Part shown: positions 21,172 through 28,618 of the stretch, piece after piece
How the letters are laid out: every line of letters begins with the position of its first letter
Numbering within the stretch: the first letter of the stretch is position 1
IMG/VR virus record: IMGVR_UViG_3300050821_008453
Location: 1 to 30,526 of that record
Source of the DNA: a virus
Length of the DNA stretch: 30,526 nt
Reading direction: 5' to 3' (one strand)
Translations under genes and position numbers: made by a program
The notes under the pieces: model-generated
Seen by the model: the letters and a program-made list of their open reading frames with translations, nothing else
Databases searched by the model: none
Told to the model about the DNA's origin: nothing

Positions 21172-21370
21172 GACATATATTCCTCTCTAAAATCTCAAGC
21201 CTTGATTCCAGCTCCACTATTCTTTTCCTCGCCTCGTTAATCGATGCATACGTGCCTCTTCTAACTTTGTCAAGCGTTTTGCAAGCCGAATCAACCTTGC
21301 ATTCTACTAAATCAATTTTATCAGGTTTTGCTTCAAATATATCGTATTGGTAATGAACTGGTAAAGCCAT
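21164..21370 (-). CDS. small coiled-coil protein
   Basis: 68 residues. GGAGG lies 5 bases before the ATG. A non-helical head (MALPVHYQYDIFEAKPDKID) is followed by a coiled coil ('INEARKRIVELESRLEILER'). It is the first gene of a minus-strand trio and is divergent from the ParB-domain gene across a 119-base promoter region. Function unknown. Confidence 0.6.
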   Translation of the reverse strand: MALPVHYQYDIFEAKPDKIDLVECKVDSACKTLDKVRRGTYASINEARKRIVELESRLEILERNICHG

Positions 21371-21433
21371 AATTGCCTCCGTTTAACCAACGACTATAAA
21401 GACATGACTAATAAAAAGCAACGAAGAAAATAC

Positions 21434-21484
21434 TTGACTCATAGTCTAAATAATTTTAAAAGGGGTTTAACCTTAAGGGTAAAC
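21434..21484 (+). promoter_or_regulatory. promoter with GACTCATAGTC operator upstream of the ParB-domain gene
   Basis: TTGACT (21434-21439) is followed 17 bases later by TAAAAG (21457-21462). The first bases of the spacer complete the inverted repeat GACT-CAT-AGTC. Further on, GTTTAACCTTAAGGGTAAAC (21465-21484) is a near-perfect inverted repeat next to the ribosome site, and GTTTAACC also occurs at 21381-21388. The upstream part matches the promoter at 28892 (TTGACT-N3-AGTCTAAAT). Confidence 0.55.
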
Positions 21485-21489
21485 GTGCC

Positions 21490-21945
21490 ATGAAATGGTC
21501 TCTACAGTCGCGCAAGATTAAAGATCTCAAGGCGCATCCAAAAAACCCCCGCAAGCTCACCAAGGAGCAATATAAGCAATTGGGTGAATCGATTGCTAAA
21601 TTCGATCTAATAGACAAGCCCATTGTCAACCACGACAATACCATCATAGGCGGACACCAACGCATCGAAGTCCTTAAGAAAAATAAGGTATGTCATGTGG
21701 ACTGCTGGGTACCAGATGAACCAATACAAGAAAAAGATGTCGAAGAACTCATGTTACGCCTCAACCGCAACCATGGTGAGTTCGACTACGATATACTCGC
21801 TAACTCATTCGAAGTACCTGATCTAATCGATTACGGCTTCACCGTCACAGAGATGGACCTATTATTAGAACACGTCGAGACAGAAGAACAAGAACCAACA
21901 AAAAAGAAAAAGAAGGAATGCCCTAATTGTGGATACGCAGCTTGA
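21490..21945 (+). CDS. ParB/Srx-domain protein with C-terminal zinc ribbon
   Basis: 151 residues. The N-terminal ~110 residues hold the ParB N-terminal fold: 'KIKDLKAHPKNPRKLTKEQY', then 'FDLIDKPIVNHDNTIIGGHQ' with the G-G-H-Q-R motif, then 'VEELMLRLNRNHGEFDY'. It lacks the helix-turn-helix and dimer domains of true ParB and ends in 'KKKECPNCGYAA', half of a zinc ribbon. Such short phage proteins usually lie beside terminase or methylase genes and may be nucleases or CTP-dependent DNA clamps. It starts the packaging-side gene run and is far from parA, so it is probably not its partner. Confidence 0.8.
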   Translation: MKWSLQSRKIKDLKAHPKNPRKLTKEQYKQLGESIAKFDLIDKPIVNHDNTIIGGHQRIEVLKKNKVCHVDCWVPDEPIQEKDVEELMLRLNRNHGEFDYDILANSFEVPDLIDYGFTVTEMDLLLEHVETEEQEPTKKKKKECPNCGYAA

Positions 21946-22111
21946 CCTATTCCCTAGCTATCAGCCTCGGCCGAAGCAAGAACAGTATCAGAATATCTGT
22001 AGCTCTTGCCCACACTGGCTCAAATGTTGCTGGCAACCTGCCTGCATTACCCAAAGAGATGAAGAAGAAGAACTAAAGGAGCCACATGAAAGACCGCAAA
22101 AATCTACTTAA
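21929..22111 (+). CDS. small Cys-rich hypothetical protein
   Basis: 60 residues from a GTG at 21929, overlapping the ParB-domain gene by 17 bases. Starts MDTQLDLFPSYQPRPKQEQY, where L-D-L-F-P is a motif seen at the N-terminus of many small phage proteins. 'CSSCPHWLKCCWQPAC' follows, with Cys spacing suited to a metal site. No family named. Confidence 0.5.
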   Translation: MDTQLDLFPSYQPRPKQEQYQNICSSCPHWLKCCWQPACITQRDEEEELKEPHERPQKST

Positions 22112-22298
22112 AGTCGCCAAACGCGAGAAGACATTCAGCACATTAGCCCGAAAGGAAGGAGCAGGAGCTAAGCAACGCGCTGCCCACAGCTCAGGAGCTA
22201 ACAAAAAAGACAACCAAATGGAAGCTAGGATCGACATCGCTTTCGCCAATAAACGAAAAAAAATCTCACAAAGAGCAAAAAGGAAAGCAGGAAAATGA
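22086..22298 (+). CDS. small basic protein
   Basis: 70 residues with about a third Lys and Arg (KNLLKVAKREKTFSTLARKE, then KRKKISQRAKRKAGK). AAAGGAG is 5 bases upstream of the ATG. Probably binds nucleic acid. It overlaps the previous gene by 26 bases and the next by four (ATGA). Confidence 0.6.
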   Translation: MKDRKNLLKVAKREKTFSTLARKEGAGAKQRAAHSSGANKKDNQMEARIDIAFANKRKKISQRAKRKAGK

Positions 22299-22462
22299 AG
22301 TGTTCTTACTGTAAGGCGGAAGATAGCAGGTATTGCAATTGCGGCGAATATGTGAGATTCAACGCGATAGAAAAGAAGATCAAGTCGATAGAGGAATTCA
22401 TGATCGCCCTTGCAATGCGGATAGATAAAATCGAAAGGAAGAAAGAGGAAAGGAATGTTTAA
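22295..22462 (+). CDS. small zinc-ribbon/coiled-coil protein
   Basis: 55 residues starting MKCSYCKAEDSRYCNCGEYV, four Cys in C-x-x-C … C-x-C form, followed by a charged helix (IEKKIKSIEEFMIALAMRID). The start overlaps the upstream stop as ATGA and the end overlaps the next start by 8 bases. The overlap on both sides supports translation. Unknown role. Confidence 0.6.
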   Translation: MKCSYCKAEDSRYCNCGEYVRFNAIEKKIKSIEEFMIALAMRIDKIERKKEERNV

Positions 22463-22736
22463 GTGGCTAAAACGAGCATACCAAAGCTTTGTCGAAAGAG
22501 AGCTGCTCCATGCCAACCTCGATATAGAGCCGCAGAGACAAGAGATATTTGACCAACAACCACCAGAGTTTTTGCGTTGGGCCTTTGGTGAGCATCACGC
22601 TCGTTTGATGTCTATTGAGAAAATGGAGGTATGGAATGAGCTTCACGGTCACCTTCACATATTTAGTGGCGATGACAAGATAGTGCCATCCCTTCAAATC
22701 ATGCAATCTTATTGGAGACAGGAGAAAAAGATATGA
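22455..22736 (+). CDS. small hypothetical protein before terminase
   Basis: 93 residues, AAAGAGG and AAAGGA upstream of the ATG. Contains 'QQPPEFLRWAFGEHHARLMS' and 'ELHGHLHIFSGDDKIVP', rich in His and aromatic residues. No known motif. Coupled to the 31-residue membrane peptide downstream (ATGA). Confidence 0.55.
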   Translation: MFKWLKRAYQSFVERELLHANLDIEPQRQEIFDQQPPEFLRWAFGEHHARLMSIEKMEVWNELHGHLHIFSGDDKIVPSLQIMQSYWRQEKKI

Positions 22737-22828
22737 ATGACATCATAATGTTACTATCTACTGTAATAGCAGGAGTCACCTTGCTGGCGTTTGTTTTGGT
22801 ATGTGTCATCAAATCCTTAGAGAAATGA
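22733..22828 (+). CDS. 31-residue single-pass membrane peptide
   Basis: Starts ATG 22733 inside the upstream stop (ATGA), with CAGGAG 11 bases in front. The product is essentially one transmembrane helix (LLSTVIAGVTLLAFVLVCVI) with a Lys tail. It ends one base before the terminase small-subunit start. It could be a tiny holin-like or regulatory peptide; the length alone makes this uncertain. Confidence 0.45.
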   Translation: MNDIIMLLSTVIAGVTLLAFVLVCVIKSLEK

Positions 22829-22829
22829 T

Positions 22830-23222
22830 ATGCCGGCAGGAAGACCTCCAAAACCCGTTGATTGGGAACTCGTCGATAAGCTTATCGAAAGCCAAAATAC
22901 GGCCGGAGAAATAGCTGCTCATTTCGATATAAATCCAAGCACATTATACCGACAATTTGTTGATAAATATGGGACAAATTTTGAGAACTACGCACGAACT
23001 AAATACAGTAGAGGAAAAAGCTTATTACGCACAAAGCAATTTCAATTGGCATTAAGCGGTAATGTTAGAATGCTTGAAAGACTTGGGGACATATACTTAG
23101 ATCAAAAAGATAAATCAGAGCAAAAACCAAATATAAGCATCAATATAAATGGCAACCTTGCAAGTGGAATTGGAATTTCAGCCGAGAAACTACCAAGTAC
23201 CGATAATAACGGCGTTGAATAG
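22830..23222 (+). CDS. terminase small subunit
   Basis: 130 residues. 'MPAGRPPKPVDWELVDKLIE' and 'NTAGEIAAHFDINPSTLYRQ' give the N-terminal helix-turn-helix of phage terminase small subunits, with the common start A-G-R-P-x-K. The middle 'SLLRTKQFQLALSGNVRMLE' is the helical oligomer region, as in small subunits that read M-L-x-x-L. It binds the packaging site and hands DNA to the large subunit, which overlaps its end by 74 bases. The start has only weak ribosome support. Confidence 0.8.
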   Translation: MPAGRPPKPVDWELVDKLIESQNTAGEIAAHFDINPSTLYRQFVDKYGTNFENYARTKYSRGKSLLRTKQFQLALSGNVRMLERLGDIYLDQKDKSEQKPNISININGNLASGIGISAEKLPSTDNNGVE

Positions 23223-24507
23223 TGGAACAAAGCGCGCTGTGTGGGTTGTTCATCGACGCGGGGGAAAAGACGTCACTGCATTCAATTGGTGCATCCTTCA
23301 GCTAATACTCAATCCCGGATGGACAGCATTTCATATTCTCCCTACCTATAGTCAAGCCAAGAAAGTTATTTGGGACTCAAGTACCAATGATGGCAAGCGT
23401 ATTCTAGACTATATCCCCTCTTGCCTCATTGAGTCCAAAAATGGCCATGAGATGAAAATCCGTCTTATTAATGGCTCTCTCTATCAGCTTATTGGCTCAG
23501 ATAACATTGACAGCCTTGTTGGCTCTAATCCTAAGATAATCATCTTTTCGGAATATGCCATCCAATCTCCTGCGGCTTGGGATTATCTTCGCCCTATCCT
23601 AGATGTCAACAAAGGCTATGCTATCTTCATTTCTACACCAAGAGGTAAAAATCACTTCTATGACCTCCTTAACATGGCTAAAGGTCAAAAAGATTGGTTT
23701 ACAGAGGTACTTCCTATCTCATCGACAGGTGTTCTCAATGATACAGATATTGAAAAGATGCGCAAAGAAGGTGTATCAGAGGAGCACATACAACAAGAAT
23801 TTTATTGTTCATTTAATCGCGGTGTAGAGGGTTCATACTATGGAAGACTTATTGAGAAAGCACGCAGCGAAGGGCGCATATGCAATGTTCCCTATGACAC
23901 ACGATCACCAGTCCATACAGCATGGGATATTGGCTATGGAGATAGTACCAGTATCGTATTTTGGCAAGAGGTGGGAGGAGAGTTGCGCATCATCGACTTT
24001 TATGAAGCCCAAGGAGAAGGAATAGCCCACTATGCCAAAATTTTACAGAATAAACCATATGTATACGGCGTACACTATCTGCCGCATGATGCTGGCTCGG
24101 GTTCTATTCAAACGGGACGTACCCTACAAGATGTGGCGTACGAACAAGGCCTCAAGACAACGGTTTTGGAAAGAGAAACAGATATCAGCATTGGAATTGA
24201 AGCAGTTCGATCGTTACTCAGCATTAGTTTTTTCGACGAAAGCAAATGCAAGCACCTCATCAAGTGTCTTGAGAACTATCACAAGAAATATAATGACAAA
24301 ACTCAGTCGTATTCTGAAGCTCCTTTGCATGATTGGAGCTCTCATGCTGCTGATAGTATTCGTTATCTGGCTAATGCACGTACTCAGTTCGGTCGTGGCC
24401 CTGGTAGTCTCACGCCTGATAGATTGAATCAGCTCAAATCAAATGCAGGATATGGGCCTAAGATAACACCGAGACTTGGTCCACATGTACCATTCATAGG
24501 AAGATAG
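23149..24507 (+). CDS. terminase large subunit (packaging ATPase-nuclease)
   Basis: 452 residues. ATPase part: 'WVVHRRGGKDVTAFNWCI' (Walker A-like R-R-G-G-K-D, about residues 32-43), 'PTYSQAKKVIW', 'NPKIIIFSEYAIQSP' (Walker B region with S-E-Y-A, about 126-140) and 'IFISTPRGKNHFYDL' (motif III). Nuclease part: 'TAWDIGYGDSTSIVFWQ' (first Asp, about 258), 'LPHDAGSGS' and 'HDWSSHAADSIRYLA'. This order is that of phage large terminases, which translocate DNA into the procapsid and cut it. The length is typical. The start overlaps the small-subunit gene and has no strong ribosome site, so it may be reached by coupling. Confidence 0.93.
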   Translation: MATLQVELEFQPRNYQVPIITALNSGTKRAVWVVHRRGGKDVTAFNWCILQLILNPGWTAFHILPTYSQAKKVIWDSSTNDGKRILDYIPSCLIESKNGHEMKIRLINGSLYQLIGSDNIDSLVGSNPKIIIFSEYAIQSPAAWDYLRPILDVNKGYAIFISTPRGKNHFYDLLNMAKGQKDWFTEVLPISSTGVLNDTDIEKMRKEGVSEEHIQQEFYCSFNRGVEGSYYGRLIEKARSEGRICNVPYDTRSPVHTAWDIGYGDSTSIVFWQEVGGELRIIDFYEAQGEGIAHYAKILQNKPYVYGVHYLPHDAGSGSIQTGRTLQDVAYEQGLKTTVLERETDISIGIEAVRSLLSISFFDESKCKHLIKCLENYHKKYNDKTQSYSEAPLHDWSSHAADSIRYLANARTQFGRGPGSLTPDRLNQLKSNAGYGPKITPRLGPHVPFIGR

Positions 24508-24558
24508 TGATATAAATAAAGCCAATACTATATAATAAAGTTTTTATGAGGTGGTTTT
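24508..24558 (+). promoter_or_regulatory. possible weak promoter before portal
   Basis: A perfect TATAAT at 24531-24536 lies 23 bases before the portal GTG, but the 17-base-upstream hexamer (TGATAT) is poor. Could be a weak internal promoter or chance in AT-rich DNA. Confidence 0.3.
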
Positions 24559-26601
24559 GTGACGGGTGGAATGTTAGAGCGCAATCAAATAGTGCCAAAC
24601 GTATATCAGTCATTCTACCAAGATGGAAAGAAAGACATCGTTGCAGAAGCAGACTCAAGATACCAACAAAACCTTTCCGCGTGGCAGTTGTTCTACTGGG
24701 AACAGTTGATTGACCGTAAAGTATATTTAGGCGATCAACGTTACCTCAATAACTATACTGGGCTTAATTACGAAAATCAAAAGTTTGTCTTCAATAATAG
24801 CATGCCCATTGTAAATATGGTATGCGGAAGACAGCGCCAGCATCGCAAAGCCACTCAAATGCTACCAGTTCATGGCTCTTCTAATCAGACAGCGTCCCAA
24901 GCCACCAAGGCCCTTCAGTCAGCTTATCATTTTGATGACACTTATAACACCATTAGCAACTGCTTTAAAGAGGGCGCAGGGATTACAGGCTTATCCTTAA
25001 TGCATTCATGGATAGATTATCGAAGAGACCCAATATGCGGTGACCTTCGGACTGAGATGTTGTCAGCAGATATGATAATGATGGATGCATTCTGGCGAGA
25101 GATGGATCTCAGCGATTGTCAGTTTATCCGTAGCCGCAAATACCTCCATAAGGAACAAGTCAAGAGGCTAATGCCAGAGCGTGCGGCTGATATCGATATG
25201 CTCAACGACCAGGCATATTTCGACACAAAGTTTACTTTCATGCCCCAGCAATACAACATTAGGCGTAAAGGTTTTCTTGCTTATGATGAATATTGGTATC
25301 TTACCGAAAGGATGGGGACATTCATTGTTGATCCTGACACCTACGAATCGACTGAGGTTGACTTCGATAAAGAAGAAATAGCTCAGCTTAAGTCTCAGTT
25401 TCCTCATATCGTCGTAGTGAAAGAGAAAGTTCCTACAGTTCATCTTGCGATTATTGTCAACAATGTATGTTTTTACGATGGTCCCAATCCTCTTGGCATC
25501 GACATGTATCCATTTACTCCATTCGTTGGATATCACGATCTTGCCAACAACAATTATAGTTTCAGATACCAAGGAATTATTCGTAATATCCGGGATCCGC
25601 AGTATCTTTATTCGTATCGTAAGCAATTAGAGCTCGATCTATTAGCCGCTCAATTCTCTGGAGTAGATGTCGAAGAAGATGCGTTGGTTGACGACCAAGA
25701 TGCTTTCAAGGTTGGACCTGGTAAGGTGCGCTTCTTTAAAAAAGGGCGCCTTCAATCTCTTGCAGATAAGCCAGGGGCTAACATCAACCCAGCCAACTAT
25801 CAAGCAACTCAATTTCTTAAAGAGGATATACAATCAAATGCGGGAGTTACCCCAGAACTTTTGGGTCAGGCCGAGGATAGTGATGTCGGAATCACAGAGC
25901 AGCTCCGTCAAGGGGCGGCTCTCACCACTCTCCAAGAGTTATTCGACAACCTTGATCTTAGTCAGAGTAATGCGGGCCGTCTCCATTGGGCTCTTATTCA
26001 AAAAAACTATACCCTTGGTAAAATCCGACGTATGATAGGCGAAGAGCCAACAAATGAGTTTAGAGATAAATCTTTCCAGAAGTATGACGCCGTTGTCACT
26101 AATGCCCCACTCACCGCAACTACGAAGCAGCTGAGTTTTCTACAGAAATTTACCCTCTGGAAAGAAGGTTTACCTATTCCTGTCGAGCAGTTGCTTGAAG
26201 ATCTCACGATCCAAGACAAAGATAAGCTCATTGAAGCTATCAAACAGAAGCAACAACAACAGCAGCAAATGCAAGAGCAGCACTTCAAGTTACAAATGCA
26301 GAATCAAGCTATCGTCAACGAAAGCTTGGAGTCCAAAGCTGAATCTGATCGCAGCCTAGCTCATGAAAGAGAGTCTAAGATCAATTTAGAAAAATACCAA
26401 GTGGGTGAGAGCTTAGCCAAGTCACAGGCCGAGCGTGCCCGAGCAGCACTAGATGAAGTCAAAGCAACGAAAGAGCTCGAGACGATGAGTGTTGGCAATT
26501 TCGAGAAACTTGTCAGGCTTATCCACGAAATGCAAAATAGCGAGAGAGAACACGAGCTAGCTACACAGCAAGCTCAACAAACCAAAACGTCCAAACCTTA
26601 A
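24559..26601 (+). CDS. phage portal protein, P22-like
   Basis: 680 residues from a GTG preceded by GAGGTGG; a nearby ATG at 24571 is an alternative. The N-terminal region ('YQSFYQDGKKDIVAEADSRY', 'NNSMPIVNMVCGRQRQHRKA') and the long middle ('TEYWY' type blocks, 'FTPFVGYHDLANNNYSFRYQ', 'GIIRNIRDPQYLYSYRKQLE') match P22-type portals. Residues about 560-680 are Gln-rich and form a long coiled coil (the barrel end). It makes the 12-fold ring through which DNA enters the head. The length is close to that of P22 gp1. It lies directly after terminase, the usual order. Confidence 0.9.
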   Translation: MTGGMLERNQIVPNVYQSFYQDGKKDIVAEADSRYQQNLSAWQLFYWEQLIDRKVYLGDQRYLNNYTGLNYENQKFVFNNSMPIVNMVCGRQRQHRKATQMLPVHGSSNQTASQATKALQSAYHFDDTYNTISNCFKEGAGITGLSLMHSWIDYRRDPICGDLRTEMLSADMIMMDAFWREMDLSDCQFIRSRKYLHKEQVKRLMPERAADIDMLNDQAYFDTKFTFMPQQYNIRRKGFLAYDEYWYLTERMGTFIVDPDTYESTEVDFDKEEIAQLKSQFPHIVVVKEKVPTVHLAIIVNNVCFYDGPNPLGIDMYPFTPFVGYHDLANNNYSFRYQGIIRNIRDPQYLYSYRKQLELDLLAAQFSGVDVEEDALVDDQDAFKVGPGKVRFFKKGRLQSLADKPGANINPANYQATQFLKEDIQSNAGVTPELLGQAEDSDVGITEQLRQGAALTTLQELFDNLDLSQSNAGRLHWALIQKNYTLGKIRRMIGEEPTNEFRDKSFQKYDAVVTNAPLTATTKQLSFLQKFTLWKEGLPIPVEQLLEDLTIQDKDKLIEAIKQKQQQQQQMQEQHFKLQMQNQAIVNESLESKAESDRSLAHERESKINLEKYQVGESLAKSQAERARAALDEVKATKELETMSVGNFEKLVRLIHEMQNSEREHELATQQAQQTKTSKP

Positions 26602-26610
26602 GGGGGAATT

Positions 26611-26823
26611 ATGGGACACAGTCATAAAAACACATCTATGGGTGGTCGTGAAGGTCATGGCAACTCAGGAGCAGATTATTGTAAGATTAAAGAGAATGTA
26701 GATCCAAAGCCACCAGCAGGAGCATCTAATAGCTATGAGCAAGTGCGTAGAAAGATTGATCGTCATGATGACGCATCACTTGCTAAAAGGCCATACACTC
26801 GCGAAAAGATGATGAATAAGTAA
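26611..26823 (+). CDS. small hypothetical protein
   Basis: 70 residues, polar, Gly/His/Lys-rich (MGHSHKNTSMGGREGHGNSG…), no hydrophobic core. AAGGGGG lies 6 bases before the ATG. It is in the portal-scaffold interval where phages often carry tiny head-related genes. No family recognised. Confidence 0.5.
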   Translation: MGHSHKNTSMGGREGHGNSGADYCKIKENVDPKPPAGASNSYEQVRRKIDRHDDASLAKRPYTREKMMNK

Positions 26824-26852
26824 TTTTCACCCGCTTCTAATCCTTTCGGGTC

Positions 26853-26875
26853 AGCGGAGAGATGAAAGCTCCGCT
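26853..26875. other. short hairpin between small genes
   Basis: AGCGGAG / CTCCGCT (26853-26859 with 26869-26875), 9-base loop, no T run after. It lies between two small genes, 20 bases before the next ATG. It may protect or slow mRNA, or be part of a ribosome-site structure with the following TTTAACAAGAGG. Confidence 0.45.
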
Positions 26876-26894
26876 ATTTAACAAGAGGAAAACT

Positions 26895-27074
26895 ATGTCA
26901 AGAATTAAGATCATACCAGAGGCTAAAAAGCCCTTTGTTCCAAAGAATGAAAATCTAAGTGATACAAGACCTAGATTTACACCTCCAGGTGGAGAGCCTC
27001 CATTGCCTTTACAAGAATCGTATAATCGGCAAGGAACAGATGGGGCTAAAGCTAATAAGAGAAATGTAGGATAA
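26895..27074 (+). CDS. small hypothetical protein
   Basis: 59 residues from the ATG at 26895, 6 bases after AACAAGAGG; the earlier in-frame ATG at 26862 precedes that site. The product begins MSRIKIIPEAKKPFVPKNEN and is basic and Pro-rich, apparently disordered. Function unknown. Confidence 0.5.
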   Translation: MSRIKIIPEAKKPFVPKNENLSDTRPRFTPPGGEPPLPLQESYNRQGTDGAKANKRNVG

Positions 27075-27078
27075 CAAT

Positions 27079-27170
27079 ATGAGTGATAGAAACAATGGTT
27101 GGTAAATGAATATTGCTATCGTCACAAATTTAAAGTGGACAGAAAACTTAAAAAGGACGCTACGTCATGA
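27079..27170 (+). pseudogene. tiny gene with a frame break (candidate)
   Basis: An ATG at 27079, 6 bases after AGGA, reads MSDRNNGW and stops at 27103-27105. A one-base backward shift just before the stop continues VNEYCYRHKFKVDRKLKK… to a TGA at 27168-27170 that overlaps the next gene's ATG as ATGA. The second part is well-formed, basic and ends in the exact coupling position used elsewhere in this genome. So either one base was inserted (mutation or sequencing error) or the ribosome shifts frame. Confidence 0.4.
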
Positions 27171-27304
27171 CAATGATACCACCAAAGATCAAGAAACTTC
27201 CCAAGCTGCGCAAGATGCAGACAGGATACATCAAGAACCCCAAGGCAAGCTCGAAGCACAGTAGTAGAGATTTGTACGTGGGCGGCAGCAAGATGGTAAG
27301 ATAA
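27167..27304 (+). CDS. 45-residue basic protein
   Basis: ATG at 27167, AAGGA 9 bases upstream. The product (MTMIPPKIKKLPKLRKMQTG… RDLYVGGSKMVR) is very basic. Another frame over the same DNA (from 27106) is open but less well supported. The stop overlaps the next ATG by one base (TAATG). Probably a small head- or DNA-associated protein; function unknown. Confidence 0.5.
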   Translation: MTMIPPKIKKLPKLRKMQTGYIKNPKASSKHSSRDLYVGGSKMVR

Positions 27305-27516
27305 TGAATGAAAAAAATATTGATTATTTCCATGTGTCATTGTTAGCAATGAAGGCAATGGATTTTATCCAGTTCGGTCTTAAGAGAGAGTTTCTAGATG
27401 AGGATATGATTTTAGCAGACGAATGGGCGATAAACGAGTTTAAGCGAGCTCCTAATGAATGGAAAAAAATAGCCTTAATCCTAGAAAACTTACCACAGGG
27501 TTCATTTAATGGATGA
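27304..27516 (+). CDS. small helical hypothetical protein
   Basis: 70 residues, coupled at TAATG. Contains 'HVSLLAMKAMDFIQFGLKRE' and 'EWAINEFKRAPNEWKKIALI'; helical with a mixed charge. The stop lies 5 bases after the next start. No family recognised. Confidence 0.55.
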   Translation: MNEKNIDYFHVSLLAMKAMDFIQFGLKREFLDEDMILADEWAINEFKRAPNEWKKIALILENLPQGSFNG

Positions 27517-27664
27517 TAATAAAACTTTAAAAGAATTGGTTTTAATTGGAAGAAATTTACCCGATTCAGAAGCAAACTTGAGAAGTGTTTTGGTATTATT
27601 GTTGCATGAATTATTTCCGGAAAGAATATCAGATGTGATAAAGGAATTGGATGGTAAAGAATAG
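27509..27664 (+). CDS. 51-residue helical hypothetical protein
   Basis: Starts ATG 27509, overlapping the previous stop, with AGGG 8 bases upstream. The product MDDNKTLKELVLIGRNLPDS… is helical and acidic, ending 'SDVIKELDGKE'. The stop overlaps the next gene by 14 bases. Function unknown. Confidence 0.5.
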   Translation: MDDNKTLKELVLIGRNLPDSEANLRSVLVLLLHELFPERISDVIKELDGKE

Positions 27665-28112
27665 CGATAAAACCTACGGCCAGCTAATGCTTGAGGCCCG
27701 CGCCTTAACAGATAGGCAAGAGGTTGGTGAGACTTCAGAAGCGCTTATGGGTCAGTTTCAGCGCATCATAGAAGATGCAGTACAAAAGAACTATGAGAAA
27801 GGCATCACAGGTAAATACTATATCCACATATGGCTTCAGAAAGAACCTTATGCCCAAAACACCTTACATATTTACCCGCAGTGTCGTCGTACTAGACCAA
27901 GTCCATATCAAGGCGATGACCATTATCTTTGGTCTGTCGAGGACGGAGGCAAAGTTACTTTTGAATGGTGTATACCAAAGAAAGAGGTGCTTACGTACAT
28001 CCTCGCGAATCCTAATGAATTTGACGCGAACTATGTGAACATGCTTCGTCGGTATTGCCAGGACAAGATAGAGAAGCTTGATGACTATCTTGTTGACGGA
28101 AAGATTAAATAA
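27651..28112 (+). CDS. conserved phage hypothetical protein
   Basis: 153 residues; AAAGGA 5-8 bases before the ATG. The middle 'KYYIHIWLQKEPYAQNTLHI' followed by 'YPQCRRTRPSPYQGDDHYLW' and 'VTFEWCIPKKEVLTYILANP' is a characteristic aromatic-rich block found in similar phage genomes. No catalytic motif. N-terminal 40 residues are helical. It ends one base before the tRNA-Asn gene on the other strand. Role unknown; probably a head-region accessory protein. Confidence 0.65.
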   Translation: MVKNSDKTYGQLMLEARALTDRQEVGETSEALMGQFQRIIEDAVQKNYEKGITGKYYIHIWLQKEPYAQNTLHIYPQCRRTRPSPYQGDDHYLWSVEDGGKVTFEWCIPKKEVLTYILANPNEFDANYVNMLRRYCQDKIEKLDDYLVDGKIK

Positions 28113-28113
28113 T

Positions 28114-28185
28114 CTCCGGATGCATGATTCGAACATGCGACCAATGGATTAACAGTCCACTGCTCTACCACTGAGCTAATCCGGA
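28114..28185 (-). tRNA. tRNA-Asn (anticodon GTT)
   Basis: Folds as a full cloverleaf on the minus strand: a 7-bp acceptor TCCGGAT / ATCCGGA (28185-28179 with 28121-28115), D stem GCTC / GAGC, anticodon loop CTGTTAA giving GTT, and T arm GCATG-TTCGAAT-CATGC. The discriminator is G (28114) and no CCA is encoded. All stems are paired, so it should be functional. Confidence 0.95.
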
Positions 28186-28219
28186 ATATGACATGTTTTT
28201 ATTTCTTCTGTTAATAGGA

Positions 28220-28618
28220 TTAACCTAGATAAAAATCACACTTCGAAAAAGGTGACAGGTATTTTTTATAGAAGGTTAATAAATTTAATCTGTTAAATGG
28301 CAAACATACACAATTCTTTATATCATCAAAATCGGTTATCTCTCCATAACATATTAAATGAAACTCCTTCTCTGTTTTGCAACACAAAACATCATAAACA
28401 TATATATAAAATGTTCCTTCTGAATATTCGTCTTTTTTATCTTCGTCTTCAGTCCATACCCCTATAGATGCCCAAAGTCTCACATATTCAGATTGTGAGG
28501 CTCTTTTTAAAAAGATGTCTACCGATTCTTCTTCTTTCCATATGAAAAAACAAAAATTATCACTATTTAAAACGGGAATAGCAATCTGTTCGTCTTGTAT
28601 AATTACAGAAGGAATCAC
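28220..28618 (-). CDS. hypothetical protein
   Basis: 132 residues from a GTG at 28618 that overlaps the upstream stop (GTGA), with GAGG further upstream. Aromatic and acidic ('FCFFIWKEEESVDIFLKRAS', 'YEGTFYIYVYDVLCCKTEKE'-type beta-rich middle). No family recognised. It is coupled to the small membrane protein before it and faces the tRNA. Confidence 0.5.
   Translation of the reverse strand: MIPSVIIQDEQIAIPVLNSDNFCFFIWKEEESVDIFLKRASQSEYVRLWASIGVWTEDEDKKDEYSEGTFYIYVYDVLCCKTEKEFHLICYGEITDFDDIKNCVCLPFNRLNLLTFYKKYLSPFSKCDFYLG

Noticed and set aside
21490-21945. ParB-domain protein as the partner of ParA
   Set aside because: It lacks the helix-turn-helix and dimer domains and lies 7 kb away beside packaging genes; the ribbon-helix-helix gene next to parA is the better partner.
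25168-25626. 152-residue minus-strand frame inside portal
   Set aside because: Antisense to a strongly supported portal gene, with no ribosome site and no recognisable domain.
27106-27264. 52-residue plus-strand frame starting MNIAIVTNLKW
   Set aside because: No ribosome site, and it runs across the basic 45-residue gene and the frame-broken gene, both better supported by coupling.
28114-28185. tRNA-Asn as the attachment site of an integrated element
   Set aside because: The tRNA is complete, lies among head genes, has no partial second copy in the window and no integrase beside it.
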